Source of the DNA: an uncultured Collinsella sp.
GTDB lineage: Bacteria; Actinomycetota; Coriobacteriia; Coriobacteriales; Coriobacteriaceae
DNA length: 18,404 bases
NCBI GenBank assembly: GCA_902465105.1
Contig: CABQLM010000042.1
Span: 1-18,404, forward strand
Direction of reading: 5' to 3'
Shown here one piece after another: positions 6,477-14,088 of the stretch. The position numbers and the translations under genes were made by a program. The notes below the pieces were generated by a model. It ran no database searches and had not been told where the DNA came from. It worked only from the letters and a program-made list of their open reading frames with translations. Every line of letters starts with the position of its first letter. The first letter of the stretch is position 1.

Positions 6477-7415
6477 TTATCCGCGTAAAAAAGCATATGC
6501 GCCGGTAGCTGCTATGGCTCCGTCCGAAACAGCAGTCACAACTTGACGTAAACGCTTGGAACGGATATCACCGGCAGCAAATAAGCCAGGTGTGCGGGTA
6601 GCCATCGATTCGTCGGTCATAATACCGCCGTCGGGCGCCAGATCCACCAGATGCTCTACAAGCTCGGTATGAGGCTGCGTGCCAGCAAAGACAAAGATAC
6701 CAAACGAGCCAGGATCGAAGGACTCGACATAGGTTTCACCGGTGGCGTTGTCCTTAAATGTAATCGTCGTTGGCATGGCCTCGCCCGATAGTTCCACAAT
6801 ACTAGTTTGGTACCTAACTGAAATATTATCTTTTGCGAGCACCTTTTGAACCACGCCATCGGGGGCACGGAACTGATCGCGGCGCAAGACGATGGTCACG
6901 CTGCTGGCGATTTCTGACAAGAACAGGGCTTCCTCGCAGGCAGCATTGCCGCCGCCGATGACAAAGACCTGCTTGCCGCGAAAGAATATACCGTCGCACG
7001 TCGCACAATACGAAACGCCGCGACCGCGATATGTATCCTCGCCGATAAAGCCAGCAGAACGCGGCGTGGCGCCCATGCAAGCGATAACGCTTGAGGCCAG
7101 CATATCGCCCGTATCCTGATGCACCGTAAACAGCGCAGCGTCCGCATCGTAATCGATACCCGTAACCATGCTCCACGCGACATGCGCTCCCAGGCCCTCT
7201 GCATGCTGCTGAAAACGCTCGCCAAGCTCGGCACCGGTCAAGAGCGGAATGCCCGGATAGTTCTCGACCTCATTGGTTGTGGCGATCTGTCCTCCCGACA
7301 TGCCTTGCTCAATCACGATCGTAGTCAGGTTGGCGCGCGCCGCATAAATGGCCGCAGCATAGCCCGCAGGGCCGCCGCCGATAATCAAAACATCGTTCGG
7401 CTGATCGGTAATCAT
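6477..7415 (-). CDS. trxB: Thioredoxin reductase
   Basis: The 312-residue flavoprotein passes electrons from NADPH through FAD to thioredoxin. The FAD-binding GGGPAG is at 13-18, the redox-active pair Cys137/Cys140 lies in YCATCDG, the NADPH-binding GGGNAA is at 154-159, and the C-terminal FAD contact TRTPGLFAAGDIR is present. I place the start at 7415 because AGAGGA sits 7 nt upstream and translation begins directly before the first strand (VLIIGGGPAG). The longer frame to 7490 adds 25 residues without homology and no ribosome binding site that I can see. It diverges from the glycosyltransferase gene across 117 bp. Downstream lies only the decayed degV on the opposite strand. Confidence 0.95.
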   Translation of the reverse strand: MITDQPNDVLIIGGGPAGYAAAIYAARANLTTIVIEQGMSGGQIATTNEVENYPGIPLLTGAELGERFQQHAEGLGAHVAWSMVTGIDYDADAALFTVHQDTGDMLASSVIACMGATPRSAGFIGEDTYRGRGVSYCATCDGIFFRGKQVFVIGGGNAACEEALFLSEIASSVTIVLRRDQFRAPDGVVQKVLAKDNISVRYQTSIVELSGEAMPTTITFKDNATGETYVESFDPGSFGIFVFAGTQPHTELVEHLVDLAPDGGIMTDESMATRTPGLFAAGDIRSKRLRQVVTAVSDGAIAATGAYAFLRG

Positions 7416-7532
7416 GAAGTGTCCTCTCGTCGAAACTTTGACGTTCTTTGCGCTCATACCCAAATTTATGCGAACGTGACACTCATGCACTACAATGATT
7501 CTTTGCGGAACAAAGATGAAGGGGAGTTATCG

Positions 7533-8834
7533 ATGGATCAAACGCAGACGGGCAATGACGCTCCCCTGCCTACGCAAAGCACTCCCCAATCGGAACAATT
7601 GTTGCTGTCATCCGAACAGAAGCCCTTAGTGACCATTATCCACGCATCGGTTGGTTCGGGACACAAGGCGGCAGCAAACGCAATCGCACAAGCATTCGAC
7701 CTTATACGCGGTACCAAGGGCATACCACAGGATGTCGAGATTGAGGTCCTAGATATCCTCGATTTTGGACGCATAAAATTCGACGGCAACAAGACGGCTG
7801 CCTCGTTTACTGGCGCCACGCGCCCAATTTATGACCTTACCTGGCGTTATACCCTTACCGGGCACCTGCTTTGGGGAGGTGGCACGGCATGGTCGCGCAT
7901 CATGTTCCCCGCATTTAACGAATATGTTCGGACTCGTAAGCCCATTACCGTGGTCGCCACACATATCACAGCAGCCAACGTTGCCGTTGGCGCGCGCGTC
8001 ATTACGGGCATCGACTATCCCGTCATTTGCGTACCGACCGATTACGAGGTCGAGGGCTGGTGGCCCCATAAGGACACCGACCTATTCTGCGTGGCAAACG
8101 AGTTTATGGCCGAAACACTCCGGCCCCGCAAGGTTCCCGAGGCAAAGATCCGCATTACGGGCATCCCCATTCGCGCCGGATTCGACACGGATTACAATCG
8201 CGAGGAAGAGCTCAAGAAGTTCAATCTCCCCACCGATAAGACCATTGTGCTGGTAATGGCCGGCGCCAGTTTACCTCAACCGTACGTTCGCTTTCGCGCA
8301 GCGATGGACCACACCCTCCCCTTCCTGCGCAGCTTCGAGGACATGCACTTTGTCTTTTTGCCGGGCAAGGACACAGAATACGCAAACCGACTTAAAACGC
8401 TCTTTGACGCCATGAAGCTCGAGAACGTCACGGTTCTGGACTATGTCGATGACATGGCGGCGCTTATGCACGGCTGCGACCTGGCAATTCTAAAATCGGG
8501 CGGACTCACCGTTACCGAATGCCTATGCGCGCATCTACCGATGATTCTATTGGGCAAATCCTATGGCCAGGAAAAGGCCAACACCACCATGCTCACCGGC
8601 ATGGGTGCCAGCATGCATGTCACCACCGCACGCGAACTCATCGTGACATTGCGCCATCTCCACGATCATCCGGAGTCGCTCAAGGCACTGCTCATTAACG
8701 GCGAAGTGCTGCGACGTCCACGCGCAGCCGAGGACATCGCCATCGCAACCATGGAGATTGTAGGCAAACCCCAAAAACGTAAACGAGCCTTCTGCCGCTT
8801 CTACTGGGGCGGAAAACCCGCGCATATCCGCTAG
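7533..8834 (+). CDS. MGDG-synthase-like glycolipid glycosyltransferase
   Basis: The 433-residue protein begins, after a polar 30-residue tail, with IIHASVGSGHKAAANAI (35-51), the diagnostic N-terminal motif of MGDG synthase/UgtP enzymes. The C-terminal half has the GT28-type nucleotide-sugar site: VMAGAS (241-246), FLPGKD (275-280), KSGGLTVTEC (321-330) and LLGKSYGQEKAN (339-350). Such enzymes act at the inner membrane face and move a sugar from UDP-sugar to diacylglycerol, so a glycolipid anchor or bulk membrane glycolipid is the probable product. The sugar is not predictable. The start at 7533 follows AAGGGGAG; an upstream extension to 7119 overlaps trxB and is rejected. TACAAT at 7491-7496 may be its -10 box, without a good -35. 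Confidence 0.88.
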   Translation: MDQTQTGNDAPLPTQSTPQSEQLLLSSEQKPLVTIIHASVGSGHKAAANAIAQAFDLIRGTKGIPQDVEIEVLDILDFGRIKFDGNKTAASFTGATRPIYDLTWRYTLTGHLLWGGGTAWSRIMFPAFNEYVRTRKPITVVATHITAANVAVGARVITGIDYPVICVPTDYEVEGWWPHKDTDLFCVANEFMAETLRPRKVPEAKIRITGIPIRAGFDTDYNREEELKKFNLPTDKTIVLVMAGASLPQPYVRFRAAMDHTLPFLRSFEDMHFVFLPGKDTEYANRLKTLFDAMKLENVTVLDYVDDMAALMHGCDLAILKSGGLTVTECLCAHLPMILLGKSYGQEKANTTMLTGMGASMHVTTARELIVTLRHLHDHPESLKALLINGEVLRRPRAAEDIAIATMEIVGKPQKRKRAFCRFYWGGKPAHIR

Positions 8835-8867
8835 GGTCTTAATGTCCGCTGCTCGGCGGGAGTCGCC

Positions 8868-8940
8868 CCTATATCGTTCCACACGCAGTTTCGCAGCGAG
8901 CGAAGCGACGCGAGAATGTTTGAGCATGGAATGATATAGG
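8868..8940. repeat. REP-like nested palindrome between convergent genes
   Basis: CCTATATCGTTCCA (8868-8881) pairs with TGGAATGATATAGG (8927-8940) with one G-T wobble. Inside lies a second hairpin, TTCGC (8890-8894) with GCGAA (8900-8904), within a run of GCGA/CGAAGC words. The flanks are GC-rich with further short complementary words. It occupies most of the 137 bp between the stops of the glycosyltransferase (8834) and dut (8972). No U-tract is seen. The structure is typical of a dispersed intergenic palindromic element, but copy number cannot be seen here. Confidence 0.65.
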
Positions 8941-8971
8941 TAAGCCCCGGGCGGAGGGGGTACGAGCGCCC

Positions 8972-9415
8972 CTAGGCGACGCCGCTGGAGCCGAAGCCCC
9001 CGTTACCTCGATCGGTTTCGTCTAGTTCGCTTACTTCTACGAGGTTGACTGTGGGGACTTCTTGGATGACAAGCTGGGCGATGCGGTCACCTTTGTTGAT
9101 CTGAACATCGTTTATGGGGTCCAGGTTAATGAGGATGACTTTGAGTTCTCCTCGATAGTGGGCGTCGATAAGGCCAGGCGTGTTGACTATAGACAAGCCC
9201 TGCTTGATGGCAAGGCCGCTGCGAGGCTGAACGAAACCGGCATAACCATCGGGCAGCGCAATAGCAAGGCCAGTGGAGACCAAGCGGCGTTCGAAGGGCT
9301 TAAGGGTGCAGTCCTCGTTGGCGCGAAGGTCCAGGCCGGCATCCGTGGGGTGAGCATATTTAGGAAGCTCGACCGCCGGATCGAGACGCTTGATGTTGAC
9401 CGTAATGCTGGACAT
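8972..9415 (-). CDS. dut: Deoxyuridine triphosphatase
   Basis: The 147-residue protein has all five dUTPase motifs in order: DAGLDL (25-30), PRSGLA (64-69), the uridine loop [13 protein letters not shown] (78-90), GDRIAQLV (109-116), and the glycine-rich tail [10 protein letters not shown] (136-145), which closes over the phosphates. The homotrimeric enzyme turns dUTP into dUMP and pyrophosphate, keeping uracil out of DNA and feeding dTMP synthesis. It starts 4 nt after the nrdR stop. Its ribosome binding site AAGGTGA overlaps that stop codon, so translation of the two is probably coupled. Pairing with nrdR fits joint control of dNTP supply. Confidence 0.96.
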   Translation of the reverse strand: MSSITVNIKRLDPAVELPKYAHPTDAGLDLRANEDCTLKPFERRLVSTGLAIALPDGYAGFVQPRSGLAIKQGLSIVNTPGLIDAHYRGELKVILINLDPINDVQINKGDRIAQLVIQEVPTVNLVEVSELDETDRGNGGFGSSGVA

Positions 9416-9419
9416 GAAA

Positions 9420-9863
9420 TCACCTTAGCTTATCGAGCTCTTGCAGAAACTCATCGACGTCTTTGAAATCGCGATAGACCGAAGCAAAACGAATATAGGC
9501 CACTTTATCGATCTTGGCCAAGCGCTTGAGCACCATATCGCCCAGCTCGTGAGATGTAACGGCCGTCAGCGTACGCGAACGCAGCTCTACCTCGATATCA
9601 TCGATAATCTCATTGAGCTTCTTCGTATCGATATCACGCTTAATTGTGGCGCGCATCAGGCCAACCAACAATTTATTTCGATCGAACCGTTGCTTTGTTC
9701 CATCCGATTTAATGACCTCGATGGGATCCTCGCAACGCTCAAATGTTGTAAAGCGATAGTTGCACGAGCAACATTCACGGCGGCGTTTAATGGTGTTGTT
9801 CGATTCCTGCATACGGGAATCGACAACACGAGTATGTGCCTTACCGCATTTGGGACAACGCAT
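9420..9863 (-). CDS. nrdR: Transcriptional repressor NrdR
   Basis: The 147-residue protein is full length for NrdR, which represses ribonucleotide reductase genes when loaded with dATP/ATP. The N-terminal zinc ribbon has C3-x2-C6 and C31-x2-C34 within [16 protein letters not shown], and the ATP-cone covers about 48-138 ([16 protein letters not shown] at its start). The start codon has an almost perfect AGGAGG Shine-Dalgarno 4 nt upstream. Unusually, start codon and part of the Shine-Dalgarno fall in one arm of an 11-bp inverted repeat (9859-9900). No ribonucleotide reductase gene is in the window; dut follows directly. Confidence 0.96.
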   Translation of the reverse strand: MRCPKCGKAHTRVVDSRMQESNNTIKRRRECCSCNYRFTTFERCEDPIEVIKSDGTKQRFDRNKLLVGLMRATIKRDIDTKKLNEIIDDIEVELRSRTLTAVTSHELGDMVLKRLAKIDKVAYIRFASVYRDFKDVDEFLQELDKLR

Positions 9864-9900
9864 GGTACCTCCTCTTAAACGCTAACAAGGGTACCATGCG
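9859..9900 (-). promoter_or_regulatory. Inverted repeat that could sequester the nrdR start codon
   Basis: CGCATGGTACC (9859-9869) and GGTACCATGCG (9890-9900) are perfect inverse complements with a 20-nt spacer. In the nrdR transcript (- strand) the upstream arm would pair with GGTACCATGCG, which contains the start codon at 9863-9861 and the last G bases of AGGAGG. The rest of the Shine-Dalgarno would lie at the loop edge. This could lower nrdR translation or serve as a DNA site for a dimeric protein. It does not look like a terminator. Confidence 0.6.
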
Positions 9901-9914
9901 ACCGACCCGAAATC

Positions 9915-10364
9915 TTACGAACGTGTCGGAACTTTAAGAACTGCACCGGCATCGAGCGAACCGCGCTCAAGGTGATTGACGCTACGAATCATGTCAGAAG
10001 TCTCCTGGGTAGAAAGGCCATCGATGGGGTGTTCCTGGGCAAGCGACCACAGGGAATCACCGGACTGCACGCGAACCGTCTCGTAGGTAACGTTGGCCAC
10101 AGAATCGGCAAACGCTGCGCGGCGGGCAGAAAAGACTGACGTGGCGAGCACGAAAAACAGGGTGAACGCTACGGCAACAGCGACGATCGTCGAGGCCTTC
10201 AGGGCAACAGGAGCCGAAACATGTGCTGCACGTTGGGTGGGATCGGACTTAGTGGCCACGGCTTGAAAACCAGAGCGGCCGCCCTTCACGACCGTAAAAG
10301 CAGGTGAAACGGGCGCCTCAAACTTAAGGGCGAGATTTCCCTGGACCATATCCGTTGCATTCAT
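9915..10364 (-). CDS. Membrane LysM protein divergent from lexA (YneA-like position)
   Basis: The 149-residue protein has a 55-residue cytoplasmic segment, one membrane span (about 58-78) and an external LysM domain (about 95-147: VRVQSGDSLWSLA, ending AVLKVPTRS), which would bind peptidoglycan. Position and domain order recall YneA of Bacillus, an SOS-induced cell-division inhibitor encoded divergently from lexA. The long N-terminal cytoplasmic part differs from YneA, so equivalence is inference. AGGAG lies 6 nt before the ATG. Three SOS boxes lie in the 163-bp region shared with lexA, so DNA damage should induce it. nrdR and dut follow on the same strand 51 bp downstream and could be partly co-transcribed. 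Confidence 0.82.
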   Translation of the reverse strand: MNATDMVQGNLALKFEAPVSPAFTVVKGGRSGFQAVATKSDPTQRAAHVSAPVALKASTIVAVAVAFTLFFVLATSVFSARRAAFADSVANVTYETVRVQSGDSLWSLAQEHPIDGLSTQETSDMIRSVNHLERGSLDAGAVLKVPTRS

Positions 10365-10434
10365 TCTGTTCTCCTCTCGTATGTTTTGACGAGAACTGTT
10401 TTATCAAGCGGCGCGGACAAATAAGTCTAGCGCG

Positions 10435-10504
10435 GGAACGAGTGTTCGGGTATTATTATCTTCGAACAGTTGTTCCTGTCAAGCAAAAATAGAACATTTG
10501 TTTG
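10435..10504. promoter_or_regulatory. Three SOS (LexA) boxes between the LysM gene and lexA
   Basis: Three sites of the Gram-positive LexA type GAACnnnnGTTC are present. They are GAACGAGTGTTC (10436-10447), CGAACAGTTGTTCC (10463-10476) and AGAACATTTGTTTG (10491-10504). The first two are perfect in both half-sites; the third has GTTT instead of GTTC. The GAAC starts at 10436, 10464 and 10492 are each exactly 28 bp apart. A TATTATTAT stretch at 10451-10459 between boxes one and two may belong to a promoter core. The boxes should bind LexA and repress both divergent genes. Confidence 0.88.
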
Positions 10505-10527
10505 GCATTGGTAGAGAGGAATCCCTG

Positions 10528-11172
10528 ATGGCTCGCAAAATTACCAAGCGTCAGCAGCAGATTTACGACTTCATCAAGGAATATCAACAGGAGAAGGGCT
10601 ATCCGCCCAGTGTGCGCGAGATGGCTTCGGCTGTGGGCCTTTCCTCCCCTAGCACCGTACATGCGCACCTCTCCGCCCTGGAAGCGCGCGGCCTGCTCAG
10701 GCGTGACTCCACCAAGCCTCGCGCCCTTGAACTCTTTGACGAGGACGGATCTTCCGTCTCCATCTTAAAGTCTGATGAGCCCACGGCACCCCGCGGCACC
10801 GTATCTCTGCCTCTTGTGGGACGAGTCGCCGCAGGGATCCCTATCCTTGCCGAGCAAAATATCGAGGACACCTTTACCATCCCGACCGAAATCGCAACGG
10901 ATCAAGGGTCCTTCATCCTCGAGGTCCACGGCAATTCAATGATCAACGTCGGCATTTACAACGGCGACTACATCATCGTTCGTGAACAAAAGAGCGCCAT
11001 GAATGGCGAAATTGTAGTGGCCATGATCGACGGCTCAGCAACGGTCAAAACGTTCTATAAGGAGCAGGGACGCGTTCGCCTGCAGCCCGAAAACGACGCC
11101 ATGGATCCTATCTACGCGACAAATCCCACGATTCTGGGCAAGGTCGTCGGTTTGATGCGCCGGTTTTCGTAA
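10528..11172 (+). CDS. lexA: LexA repressor of the SOS regulon
   Basis: The 214-residue protein has the N-terminal winged helix (RQQQIYDFI, YPPSVREMASAVGLSSPSTVHAHL at about 8-48) and the C-terminal peptidase domain. The self-cleavage bond is Ala102-Gly103 in VAAGIP, and the catalytic dyad is Ser137 in HGNSM and Lys174 in ATVKTF. RecA filaments trigger cleavage on DNA damage, releasing SOS genes. I choose the ATG at 10528 (AGAGGA upstream, first residues MARKITKRQ). A TTG at 10498 would place the third SOS box inside the gene. Three LexA boxes lie just upstream, so it represses itself and the divergent LysM gene. The following DUF1624 gene overlaps its stop as TAATG. Confidence 0.96.
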   Translation: MARKITKRQQQIYDFIKEYQQEKGYPPSVREMASAVGLSSPSTVHAHLSALEARGLLRRDSTKPRALELFDEDGSSVSILKSDEPTAPRGTVSLPLVGRVAAGIPILAEQNIEDTFTIPTEIATDQGSFILEVHGNSMINVGIYNGDYIIVREQKSAMNGEIVVAMIDGSATVKTFYKEQGRVRLQPENDAMDPIYATNPTILGKVVGLMRRFS

Positions 11173-11876
11173 TGCAAAAACGTATCACCGTCTTTGATAC
11201 CATTCGCGGGTTTACCATGCTGTCGATGGCAGGATTTCATGCCTGCTACGACCTTGCCTACCTATATAGTTGGGATATGCCCTGGTTTACCCAGACCATC
11301 CTCCAGGACATCTGGCGTGCCAGCATCAGTTGGGTATTTTTGTTTATTGCAGGCTGGATGTGCACCCTCTCGCGCAACAACATCAAGCGTGCCGCCAAAT
11401 ATGCCGTTGCCGCTTTAGTTGTATAGGTCGCAACGACGCTCGTCTCAGTCGATGACTCGGTTAACTTCGGCATCATTTATTGCATGGCAGCGTGCACCGC
11501 CATTGTCGCGCTCGCGCGTCCGGTGCTCGTTAAAGTGCCGTCAGTATGGGGTATAGCAATTTGTCTCATACTCTTTGCCTGTAGCTGGAGCATTCCTAAA
11601 GCGGTCTACCCTATCCCCTATCTAGCTTGGCTGGGATTCCCAGATCCAGATTTTATCTCCGGTGATTACTATCCACTCATCCCATTCTTTTTTATGTACC
11701 TCGCAGGCTTCTTTGCCGCCCGAACGACACAGAAATCAAGCCGCGAGGCACCAGCATGGGCCTATGAGAATCCCATCCCCGCGCTCGCAAGCCTCGGACG
11801 CCATGCACTACCGTTCTACCTGCTTCATCAGCCCGTAATATTGGGTGTACTGGAGCTGGTTTACTCCGTTCGGTAA
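11172..11876 (+). pseudogene. DUF1624 membrane acyltransferase-like gene interrupted by an amber codon
   Basis: Two open segments in the same frame, 11172-11423 and 11427-11876, are separated only by TAG at 11424-11426. Read through, they give a 234-residue protein of normal length for DUF1624 (the catalytic domain of heparan-alpha-glucosaminide N-acetyltransferase family members). It has the N-terminal FDTIRGFTMLSMAGFHACYDL and the C-terminal LGRHALPFYLLHQPVILGVL, with about six membrane spans. The natural residue was probably Trp or Gln (TGG or CAG, one base from TAG). The ATG overlaps the lexA stop as TAATG, so it is translationally linked to lexA. The stop region overlaps the convergent hflX by 16 bp. 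It is a recent nonsense mutation, a sequencing error, or, less likely, suppressed. Confidence 0.82.
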
Positions 11877-13150
11877 CGCTCAAGACGTGGTGCGATACAG
11901 GCCGGAAGCTTCGCCACGATACGAACACCGTCCTCGAGATATTCCTCATGCAGGAGGGTTCCCTGTTCGTGAACGAGCGTGATTAACGCGCCCTCTCGAT
12001 ACGGAATATCGGCCGAGAGCAACACGTCCGTAGCGGCCGCTTCACGAGCGATGCGGCCGACTAAGTCATCAAGACCCTCACCCGTCTGAGCCGAGAACAG
12101 CACCGCCTCGGGATAACGCCGGCGGAAACTCAAGCGATCTACGCTATCGAGCAGATCAATTTTATTGAACACGGTAAGCGTCAGGCGCTCACCGGCACCG
12201 ATCTCGTCAAGGACACGATCAACCGCCTCGAGCTGGCGCTCGTAATCCTCATCGGAAGCATCTACAACCTTAAGAATCAAATCGGCGCCGAGCACCTCGG
12301 AAAGCGTAGATTTAAAAGCGTCGACCAGGCCATGGGGCAGTTTTTGAATAAAGCCCACGGTATCGGTGATCGTCATGCCACGGCCACCGGGCAAACGGTA
12401 CGAGCGCGTCGTAGGATCGAGCGTGGCAAACAACTTATCCTGCGAAAGTACCGCGGATCCCGTCAATCGATTAAGCAACGTCGACTTACCGGCATTGGTG
12501 TAGCCAGCCAACGCCACGCGAAACGCCGGCGATTCAATGCGGCTTTTCGATTGCACGTCGCGACGCTGTTCAACCTGTTTCAGCTCACGTCGAAGCGCAG
12601 CGATCTTATTGCGAATCAAGCGACGGTCGACCTCGAGCTGGCTTTCGCCCTGGCCAAAACGCGAACCAATGCCGCCGCGCGTCTGCTCTTTAGCAAGGTG
12701 GCTCCACATGCCACGAAGACGAGGCAGCAGGTACTGCAACTGTGCCAGCTGCACCTGCAAGCGGCCCTCACGCGTCTGAGCATGCAGACCAAAGATATCC
12801 AGAATCAACGCCGTACGGTCAATAATCTTGACCGGTTCGCCCACGGCTTTCTCAAGATAGGACTGCTGTGAGGGCGTCAGGTCGTCGTCGAAGATAACAA
12901 CATCCGCATCCATGCGATGTACCAAACCACACAGCTCCTCGACCTTGCCGGAGCCGATAAACGCTTTGGGATAGGGTTTGACCAGGCGCTGCGACAAGCG
13001 TGCCACACATTGAGCTCCAGCAGTGTGGGCCAGGCGCTCAAGCTCGTCGAGCGAACGGTCGAGCGGCCAGGCGTTATCGCGCCACTCAACACCAACCAAG
13101 ATGGCGCGCTCGGGTTCGGGCGCCGTGGGAACCAAGGGGAAACGAGCCAT
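11861..13150 (-). CDS. hflX: GTPase HflX
   Basis: The 429-residue protein has the HflX N-terminal domain (about 15-200) with KAFIGSGKVEEL (62-73), LIIDRTALILDIF-type sequence near 110-120 and the RGGIGSRFGQGE segment (158-169). The GTPase domain follows: G1 GYTNAGKST (216-224), G3 DTVGF (263-267) and G4 NKID (329-332). HflX binds the 50S subunit and can split stalled or hibernating ribosomes, notably after heat stress. Its ATG overlaps the miaA stop as TAATG. An hflX close to miaA is also seen in proteobacteria (miaA-hfq-hflX); here no hfq intervenes. Its last 16 bp overlap the end of the DUF1624 gene on the other strand. Confidence 0.96.
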   Translation of the reverse strand: MARFPLVPTAPEPERAILVGVEWRDNAWPLDRSLDELERLAHTAGAQCVARLSQRLVKPYPKAFIGSGKVEELCGLVHRMDADVVIFDDDLTPSQQSYLEKAVGEPVKIIDRTALILDIFGLHAQTREGRLQVQLAQLQYLLPRLRGMWSHLAKEQTRGGIGSRFGQGESQLEVDRRLIRNKIAALRRELKQVEQRRDVQSKSRIESPAFRVALAGYTNAGKSTLLNRLTGSAVLSQDKLFATLDPTTRSYRLPGGRGMTITDTVGFIQKLPHGLVDAFKSTLSEVLGADLILKVVDASDEDYERQLEAVDRVLDEIGAGERLTLTVFNKIDLLDSVDRLSFRRRYPEAVLFSAQTGEGLDDLVGRIAREAAATDVLLSADIPYREGALITLVHEQGTLLHEEYLEDGVRIVAKLPACIAPRLERYRTE

Positions 13151-14088
13151 TAGGCAGCCTCGATACGACGGTAGATATCATCGACGACCTCATCGATCGT
13201 AAACTCATCCATATCGAACCACACGATGCGATCGTCACGCTTAAACCAGGACAGCTGGCGCTTGGCATAGCGACGAGAACGCATCTTGATAAGCTCACGG
13301 GCCTCATCCATGGTAATAGCGCCACGCAAGGCATCAATAATCTCTTTGTAACCGATTGCCTGCATCGACGTGAGTGCATCACCCAGGCCCTGGTCCATAA
13401 GGCCACGGACCTCATCAACCAGCCCCTGCTCAAACATAAGGTCGACACGTAGGTTAATACGCTCATAGAGCACTTCACGGCTACGCGTCAGTCCAAACCA
13501 CATGGTATGATAACGCTCATGCGGGACGCTAAATTTCGACTTCTGCTGGGCATACGACACGCCGTCGTCGTGCATCTCAAGCGCACGAATCACGCGACGA
13601 ACGTTATGGGGATGAATCACGGCAGCCGATTCCGGGTCGCGTTCGGCAAGCAGGGCATGCAATGCTTCCTCGCCAATGCGCTCGGCAAGATTCTGATAGA
13701 CTGCGCGGCGTTCGTCCTCGAGTTCTCCCGAAGGAAAATCCATTTCATCGAGTGCAGCCTTGAGATACAGGCCCGTGCCGCCGCAAAAGACCGGAAGACG
13801 TTGCTCACTAAGTAAACGCTCGATATGCGCTCGGGCATCAGACTGATAGAGCGCGGCAGAATATGCGACGCCCGGATCAACGATATCGACAAGGCGCAGG
13901 GGCACCGAGCACTCCTCGGGCATCATCTTGGCCGTACCGATGTCCATGCCACGATAGATTTGCATCGCGTCACACGACAACACTTCGGACGAAAGACGAG
14001 CAGCCAGGCGATCGGCAACATCGCTTTTACCGACCGCCGTCGGACCGACGATCGCTACGGCAGAAAGGTTTGCACCGGAAGAAATCAT
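13150..14088 (-). CDS. miaA: tRNA dimethylallyltransferase
   Basis: MiaA adds the dimethylallyl group to N6 of A37 in tRNAs reading codons that begin with U, giving i6A, the substrate of MiaB. The 312-residue protein has the P-loop GPTAVGKS (15-22), the Asp-containing motif SCDAMQIYRGMDIGTAK (38-54; D40 is the catalytic candidate), FCGGTGLYLKA in the centre and the C-terminal AIGYKEI and RRYAKRQLSWF motifs. The start at 14088 gives TAATG overlap with the miaB stop and begins just before the first beta strand. A longer frame to 14127 adds 13 residues inside miaB and is less likely. hflX begins within its own stop codon. Confidence 0.96.
   Translation of the reverse strand: MISSGANLSAVAIVGPTAVGKSDVADRLAARLSSEVLSCDAMQIYRGMDIGTAKMMPEECSVPLRLVDIVDPGVAYSAALYQSDARAHIERLLSEQRLPVFCGGTGLYLKAALDEMDFPSGELEDERRAVYQNLAERIGEEALHALLAERDPESAAVIHPHNVRRVIRALEMHDDGVSYAQQKSKFSVPHERYHTMWFGLTRSREVLYERINLRVDLMFEQGLVDEVRGLMDQGLGDALTSMQAIGYKEIIDALRGAITMDEARELIKMRSRRYAKRQLSWFKRDDRIVWFDMDEFTIDEVVDDIYRRIEAA

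Noticed and set aside
6076..6546. 156-residue ORF as an intact gene
   Set aside because: Only its first part is DegV-like; after about 6303 it runs out of frame through the true DegV tail and into the end of trxB, so it is a by-product of the degV deletion.
7119..7532. N-terminal extension of the glycosyltransferase
   Set aside because: The extension is antisense to trxB and carries no homology; a clear AAGGGGAG ribosome binding site supports the start at 7533.
11424..11426. TAG as a pyrrolysine codon
   Set aside because: DUF1624 proteins are not known to carry pyrrolysine, and no pyl genes are visible; nonsense mutation or error is simpler.
12332..12871. 179-residue + strand open frame inside hflX
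   Set aside because: Antisense to the conserved HflX GTPase region; no ribosome binding site or motif.
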